From Paenibacillus agri (lineage in GTDB: Bacteria > Bacillota > Bacilli > Paenibacillales > Paenibacillaceae), in assembly GCF_013359945.1 (NCBI RefSeq), contig NZ_JABWCS010000215.1, positions 1 through 64,000 on the forward strand: a DNA stretch of 64,000 bases. The letters run 5' to 3'. Made by a program: the position numbers and the translations under genes. The notes beneath the pieces are model-generated. The model was not told where the DNA came from, did not search any database, and saw only the letters and a list, made by a program, of their open reading frames with translations. Positions 59,816 to 64,000 of this stretch are shown here, piece by piece; positions within the stretch are counted from its first letter, which is position 1, and each line of letters begins with the position of its first letter.

Positions 59816-61739
59816 AAATGTAATTCGTAACAAGCGGAAGTATGCCGCCTATTTTGTCAGCAGCTCGTTCTCCGTGATGATCTTCTTTCTGTGTGCCCTG
59901 TTTATTTATCACCCGGATCTGTCCAAGGATCTGATTTTCAGTACTGCAACGCAGACGATGATGGTCGCCGAAGGGTCCATTTTTGTGTTTTGCTCCCTTT
60001 TTGTACTGGTATCTGTGAGTTCGTTCCTGCAATCCCGCAAGAAGGAATTCGGCATTCTACTGATGCATGGGATGACTAGGCGGCAGTTGCACCTGATGGT
60101 CTTTTTGGAAAATATGATGATCGGCAGCGCGGCAATTTTCACCGGTACCGGGCTGGGCTTACTGCTTGGCAAGCTGTTCCTGATGATTGGCTCGGGCTTC
60201 CTGGGCATTCATTCGCTTTCCTTTCATCTGCCCTGGCAGGCCCCAGTGCTGACCATTTGCAGCTTTGTGCTGTTGTTTGGTCTGATCTCGCTCTGTACTT
60301 TTGCGCTAACTGGCCCTGAAGATCCGATGCCGCTGTTCCAAGGGGAAAGCAAGCATGAGGAAGAACCTAAAATCTCTGTAGTGCTTGTGCTGCTGTCAGC
60401 AGTTTTCCTGATCGCTGGTTACGTTATGGCCGCCACAGTGCGCGCGGCTTTGGTAGATGTCATAATGTTCCCTGTCGTGATCATTACTGTCATTGGAACG
60501 TATCTGTTCTACACCCAACTGAGCATCTACATTGTGAAGTTACTGAAGAGAACACGGCGTTTCTATTGGCATCGGATTAACCTCATCGCACTCTCTGGCC
60601 TGTCATCCCGCTGGAGAGAGAACGGACGCATGTTCTTCATTATCACGATTATTTCGGCCGTGTCATTCACTTCTGTTGGTGTATTTGCTTCCATTCAGAC
60701 GTTGACCCGGGAACTGAAGCTTAATTACCCGGCAGCTGTTGGCTATGTGGCTAAGGGGACGGAGGACGCGGCAGAAACAGAACAGCACCTGGACAGCATT
60801 CGCAGGGAGCTCGCAGGCCGTGGCCTGATCTTCGATACACTTAGCATCCCTATTAAATATGCAGAGGTGGAATCGCAGACTGGGCCGGATCGGACGCGGC
60901 TGCTGCCCCTGATCTCCTACAGTCTTTATAAGCAGGCGCTGATGAAGGCTGGATTCAGTTCGTCCGAAAGGCCGCTTGAAGGTCACGACGGGCTGGTCAT
61001 GATCGGCTCTCAGCGGGACCGCAGTCTGACGAGTGAGCGGGTCAAGGCTACATATACCCTGCGGCAGGGAAGCATAATTCGGGAGATCGGCTACACCGAG
61101 GAATTACCGATTGCGAACCATCTGCTCCCGGCGCTGGACGGCGTTGACGGGGGTGACTTTAGCGGCATTGTGGTTAGCGATGAGCTGTATACTGCTATCC
61201 GCCCCGTGCAGACTGATAGGTACACGGGATTCTATGTTGCAGATTTGCTGCAAACGGTTGGAATCGCGGCCGATCTTTCCGTCAAGGGCAAGAGGGCATA
61301 CACTGCTGATTATCCCTATGCCATTGCAGTCAGCGGCACATTGTTTGAGATCCACAAGACTCTGTACAGTACAATGCTGTTCGCTTCTCTGCTTGTGGGT
61401 ACCGTCTTCTTCATTGCAGCTGGAAGCTTTCTTTACTTCCGTCTGTACATGGATCTGGATTATGATCGTCTGCAATATTCCACCCTGGCCAAGATGGGTG
61501 TCACTGATCAGGAACTAGACCGGATGGTGACTGTTCAGCTGTCGCTGTTGTTTTTTGTGCCGATTGGACTGGCGATTCTGCACAGTCTGTTTGCATTCAT
61601 TGCCCTGCAACGTTTATTTTATTTGTCGATCGTGACCGAGACAGGAGCGGTTCTGGCGGGTTATTTTGCCGCCCAGGTGCTGTACTTCTTCTTCATCCGC
61701 AGCCGCTACCTGCGCAATCTGAAGAAAAATCTCATCTGA
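59790..61739 (+). CDS. BceB-type ABC permease
   Basis: 649 residues, ATG 59790 after GGGAGG; longer frames would overlap bceA deeply. Ten membrane helices in the FtsX-like arrangement, first FRQFAYRNVIRNKRKYAAYF, and a large extracellular domain of about 200 residues between helices 7 and 8 (AAETEQHLDSIRRELAGRGL ... ALDGVDGGDFSGIVVSDE), the BceB hallmark and sensor region. It handles undecaprenyl-pyrophosphate-antibiotic complexes and signals to BceS. Confidence 0.93.
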   Translation: MTFRQFAYRNVIRNKRKYAAYFVSSSFSVMIFFLCALFIYHPDLSKDLIFSTATQTMMVAEGSIFVFCSLFVLVSVSSFLQSRKKEFGILLMHGMTRRQLHLMVFLENMMIGSAAIFTGTGLGLLLGKLFLMIGSGFLGIHSLSFHLPWQAPVLTICSFVLLFGLISLCTFALTGPEDPMPLFQGESKHEEEPKISVVLVLLSAVFLIAGYVMAATVRAALVDVIMFPVVIITVIGTYLFYTQLSIYIVKLLKRTRRFYWHRINLIALSGLSSRWRENGRMFFIITIISAVSFTSVGVFASIQTLTRELKLNYPAAVGYVAKGTEDAAETEQHLDSIRRELAGRGLIFDTLSIPIKYAEVESQTGPDRTRLLPLISYSLYKQALMKAGFSSSERPLEGHDGLVMIGSQRDRSLTSERVKATYTLRQGSIIREIGYTEELPIANHLLPALDGVDGGDFSGIVVSDELYTAIRPVQTDRYTGFYVADLLQTVGIAADLSVKGKRAYTADYPYAIAVSGTLFEIHKTLYSTMLFASLLVGTVFFIAAGSFLYFRLYMDLDYDRLQYSTLAKMGVTDQELDRMVTVQLSLLFFVPIGLAILHSLFAFIALQRLFYLSIVTETGAVLAGYFAAQVLYFFFIRSRYLRNLKKNLI

Positions 61740-61754
61740 ATGCGAGGCGAAAGC

Positions 61755-62378
61755 ATGAAAACATGGATTACAGATTTTATGGAACAATTCGGTTATCTAG
61801 GCATCTTTCTGATGCTGGCCTTTGAAAACATATTTCCCCCGATTCCTTCGGAGATTATCCTGCCATTCGGCGGTTTTATGACGACCACCTCTGGGCTGAC
61901 CCTTACTGGCGTGATTCTTGCGGCAACGGGCGGATCGCTGCTGGGCGCAGTCATTCTGTACGGTGTTGGCCGAATGCTGGATGTGGACCGGATGGAACGG
62001 ATTGTGGAGCGCTGGGGCAAGGTGATTCGCATTACCAAAAGTGATATACGCAAAGCGGATGCGTGGTTCGACAAGTACGGCTATTGGACTGTACTGTTCT
62101 GCCGGATGATTCCGCTGGTGCGTAGCCTAATCTCGATCCCAGCCGGAATGTCGGGGATGAAATTCGGCGTGTTCATGCTGTTCACGGCCATAGGAACGCT
62201 TGCGTGGAACGTGCTTCTGGTGCTGGTAGGGGCTGCTCTCGGTGAATCCTGGGAGAGTATTGCCGGTTACATGGATGTCTACTCAAACATTGTCTATGTC
62301 CTCATTGCAGGCGGTCTGATGCTGCTGGCTTTCTTGTATTTCCGCAGACGGAGGCAGAGAGCAAGCGCACGCAGTTAG
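61755..62378 (+). CDS. DedA-family membrane protein (UptA-like)
   Basis: 207 residues, starting at MKTWITD (61755) with GAGGCG 6 nt upstream. DedA signatures FENIFPPIPSEIILPFGGF and the amphipathic re-entrant CRMIPLVRSLISIPAGMSGM. Members recycle undecaprenyl phosphate or phosphatidylethanolamine across the membrane. Sitting 15 bp behind bceB and before uppP, it is most likely the undecaprenyl-phosphate flippase of this block. That assignment rests on context. Confidence 0.88.
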   Translation: MKTWITDFMEQFGYLGIFLMLAFENIFPPIPSEIILPFGGFMTTTSGLTLTGVILAATGGSLLGAVILYGVGRMLDVDRMERIVERWGKVIRITKSDIRKADAWFDKYGYWTVLFCRMIPLVRSLISIPAGMSGMKFGVFMLFTAIGTLAWNVLLVLVGAALGESWESIAGYMDVYSNIVYVLIAGGLMLLAFLYFRRRRQRASARS

Positions 62379-62473
62379 AACGTTTGAAGTGGAGGCCTGG
62401 GCTCGAAAGTAGAAGTAGGAATGGAAGCATTCGAATGATGACGCTATGAAGATGAATTTAAGGAGGATTTAAC

Positions 62474-63337
62474 ATGGACCTGCTCATGATTATTAAAGCA
62501 ATTATTCTTGGCATCGTCGAAGGTATAACCGAGTTTGCTCCCGTATCCTCTACTGGTCATATGATTATTGTGGATGATATGTGGCTGCGGTCACAGGCAT
62601 TTCTGGGCCAACATACGGCAAATACATTTAAAGTAGTTATTCAGCTAGGCTCGATCCTGGCGGTTGTAGTGATTTTCTGGAAAAGATTTATTGATCTGCT
62701 GGGCTTGAAGCGGTTCAGCCGCAAAGAAATGCAGCCTGTGCCGGATGGACAGACACAGCTGCCTGCCGGTGAAGGGCATCTAAAGCTTCGCATGGTGCTG
62801 ATCGGTCTCATTCCTGCCGGAGTCCTTGGCGTATTGACAGAGAACTACATTGATGACCATCTGTTTTCGACGGCAACCGTATTGATTGGTCTTGTCATCG
62901 GTGCGGTATTTATGATTTGTGCCGATCGTTTCGCCCCGAAGAAGGTTCAGACCGAAACGGTCGATCAAGTGACCTACAAGCAGGCGCTGGGCGTTGGCCT
63001 GATGCAGTGCTTCGCCCTGTGGCCAGGCTTTTCCCGCTCCGGTTCCACCATCTCCGGGGGCGTACTGCTGGGGATGAGCTACCGGGCAGCAGCTGACTTC
63101 ACGTTCATTATGGCCGTGCCGGTCATGGCCGGAGCTACCCTAATCTCCCTAATCAAGAACTGGCAGTACTTCACGGTGGAGTCCTTGCCGTTCTTCATCG
63201 CTGGCTTCATAAGTGCCTTTATTTTCGCGCTAATATCGATGCGTTTCTTCCTGAAACTGATCAATCGGGTCAAGCTGATGCCCTTCGCGATCTACCGAAT
63301 TGTGCTGGCGGCAGTGGTGTATATTATTTTCTTCTAA
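62474..63337 (+). CDS. uppP: undecaprenyl-diphosphatase
   Basis: 287 residues, ATG after AAGGAGG. Both BacA/UppP motifs are present: EGITEFAPVSSTGHMIIVDD with catalytic Glu/His, and WPGFSRSGSTISGGVLLGM with the essential Arg. It removes a phosphate from undecaprenyl pyrophosphate on the outer face, providing carrier lipid and low-level bacitracin resistance. It lies 95 bp after the DedA-family gene on the same strand. Confidence 0.97.
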   Translation: MDLLMIIKAIILGIVEGITEFAPVSSTGHMIIVDDMWLRSQAFLGQHTANTFKVVIQLGSILAVVVIFWKRFIDLLGLKRFSRKEMQPVPDGQTQLPAGEGHLKLRMVLIGLIPAGVLGVLTENYIDDHLFSTATVLIGLVIGAVFMICADRFAPKKVQTETVDQVTYKQALGVGLMQCFALWPGFSRSGSTISGGVLLGMSYRAAADFTFIMAVPVMAGATLISLIKNWQYFTVESLPFFIAGFISAFIFALISMRFFLKLINRVKLMPFAIYRIVLAAVVYIIFF

Positions 63338-63390
63338 CTGGCTATAAGGATTCCGTATAACTGCTACACTCATAATCTATTGCGGTTTAC

Positions 63391-63419
63391 TTGGTATTCC
63401 AGTATGATGACGTTATATT
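63391..63419 (+). promoter_or_regulatory. promoter of the riboswitch-metE unit
   Basis: TTGGTA (63391-63396), 17-bp spacer, TATATT (63414-63419), just upstream of the riboswitch. Confidence 0.6.
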
Positions 63420-63434
63420 CATTCCCGAAACTGA

Positions 63435-63622
63435 ATAACGGATACAGGTGCCTGCCGGATACCCACATACCGGATGGCTTAATAGGGAAGTTCGGTGCAA
63501 GACCGACGCGGTCCCGCCACTGTAACGGAAGAGTCTTCAGCGACCCTCGTCACTGGCAGCATATGCTGTTCGGGAAGACGGCTGAAGATGTAGACGCCGC
63601 AGCCAGGAGACCTGCCTGTTTC
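63435..63622 (+). promoter_or_regulatory. cobalamin (AdoCbl) riboswitch
   Basis: The core elements are all visible in order: GGTGCCTGCCGGAT, GGGAAGTTCGGTGCAAGACC, GCGGTCCCGCCACTGTAACGG (B12 box) and the closing GCCAGGAGACCTGCCTG. A terminator hairpin follows before metE, so B12 should turn the gene off by premature termination. Confidence 0.95.
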
Positions 63623-63689
63623 GACAGCACAGCTTTACCTACGGAAGATAGGACGGTGTTAGACCAGCTACCAGTATGTATAATACTAG

Positions 63690-63733
63690 GGCGTCTTTCC
63701 CTCTGACTTCTTACAGGGAGAGACGCCTTTTTT
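63690..63733 (+). terminator. riboswitch expression-platform terminator
   Basis: GGCGTCTTTCCCT (63690-63702) pairs with AGGGAGAGACGCC (63715-63727), then TTTTTT. It lies between aptamer and metE and is the likely B12-controlled terminator. Confidence 0.9.
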
Positions 63734-63788
63734 GGGTATAAAACATGACGCATATAGATTATTAGTGAGATAAGGGAGGAACCTAGGA

Positions 63789-64000
63789 ATGACGCAAACA
63801 GTAAAAGTAAGTAACCTCGGGTACCCGAGAATCGGGAAAAACCGTGAATGGAAAAAGAACCTGGAGACCTTCTGGTCCGGCCAAAAAAATGAAGCTGAAT
63901 TCCGTTCCGAAATGGAAAGAATCCAGCTCGAGCATTTGCAAACACAAAAAGAAGCCGGTATTGATCTGATTCCGGTCAATGATTTCACATTCTACGACCA
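63789..64000 (+). CDS. metE: cobalamin-independent methionine synthase, N-terminal part
   Basis: ATG after GGGAGGAAC; 70 codons are in view before the window ends. VKVSNLGYPRIGKNREWKKN and EAGIDLIPVNDFTFYD match the start of MetE, which transfers a methyl group from methyltetrahydrofolate-polyglutamate to homocysteine without B12. Control by the upstream cobalamin riboswitch fits: when B12 is present, a B12-dependent MetH is preferred. Confidence 0.93.
   Translation, partial: MTQTVKVSNLGYPRIGKNREWKKNLETFWSGQKNEAEFRSEMERIQLEHLQTQKEAGIDLIPVNDFTFYD

Overview
The window reads as a chromosomal segment of a spore-forming, Gram-positive Paenibacillus-like bacterium (Bacillota). The basis is strong AGGAGG-type ribosome sites with ATG/GTG/TTG starts, an S-layer-homology wall protein, a GerA/GerB/GerC-type germinant receptor, LplA/B/C sugar transporters with a YesM/YesN two-component pair, cre-like sites, a Bce-type peptide-antibiotic module and a cobalamin riboswitch in front of metE. 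The genus is an inference from gene content and style.

Layout. 1-5.3 kb is accessory: the end of an SLH surface protein, an AT-rich secreted stalk-domain protein, a decayed tRNA-Leu, small membrane proteins, and a glycosyltransferase/acyltransferase pair. 5.6-15.3 kb is a LacI-controlled alpha-glucoside operon: GH65 phosphorylase, binding protein, two permeases, a debranching-type glycosidase and beta-phosphoglucomutase, with three operator-like palindromes in front. 15.3-17.4 kb holds inverted repeats, a truncated Mrr-like nuclease and a CBM9-like protein. 17.4-21.9 kb pairs the lactate-oxidation operon lutABC with a divergent lactaldehyde dehydrogenase. 22-24.8 kb has small unknowns, an AlkC-type DNA glycosylase and a Dabb protein.

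24.8-25.6 kb is a non-coding island with a 7-bp tandem array, dispersed repeat units and a 14-copy 11-bp tandem array. Directly after it comes a promoter whose -10 is covered by a Zur-box-like palindrome. This promoter drives a NikBCDE-A-type metal transporter (25.6-30.9 kb), followed by two tandem related methyltransferases and an AAA+ ATPase. I consider this the best candidate for a poorly described system: a zinc-regulated metal or metallophore uptake operon with its own modifying enzymes.

33-42.4 kb is mixed housekeeping: a beta-propeller protein, creatininase-family protein, TetR regulator, viroplasmin-type RNase H, uracil-DNA glycosylase, an AI-2E-family permease, and a SufR-like regulator behind tRNA hydroxylase trhO. 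42.5-51.1 kb is a YesMN-type two-component system next to an Lpl-type transporter and a GH36 alpha-galactosidase, with a cre-like site between them. 51.2-52.3 kb is a YitT-family membrane protein behind a long structured leader. 52.5-56.4 kb is a ger operon.

57.2-63.3 kb is a compact envelope-defence block: BceR/BceS, a BceR-type operator, BceA/BceB, a DedA-family protein and UppP. Together these could sense and release peptide antibiotics from undecaprenyl pyrophosphate, and dephosphorylate and return the lipid carrier. The window ends with a B12 riboswitch and the start of metE, the B12-independent methionine synthase.
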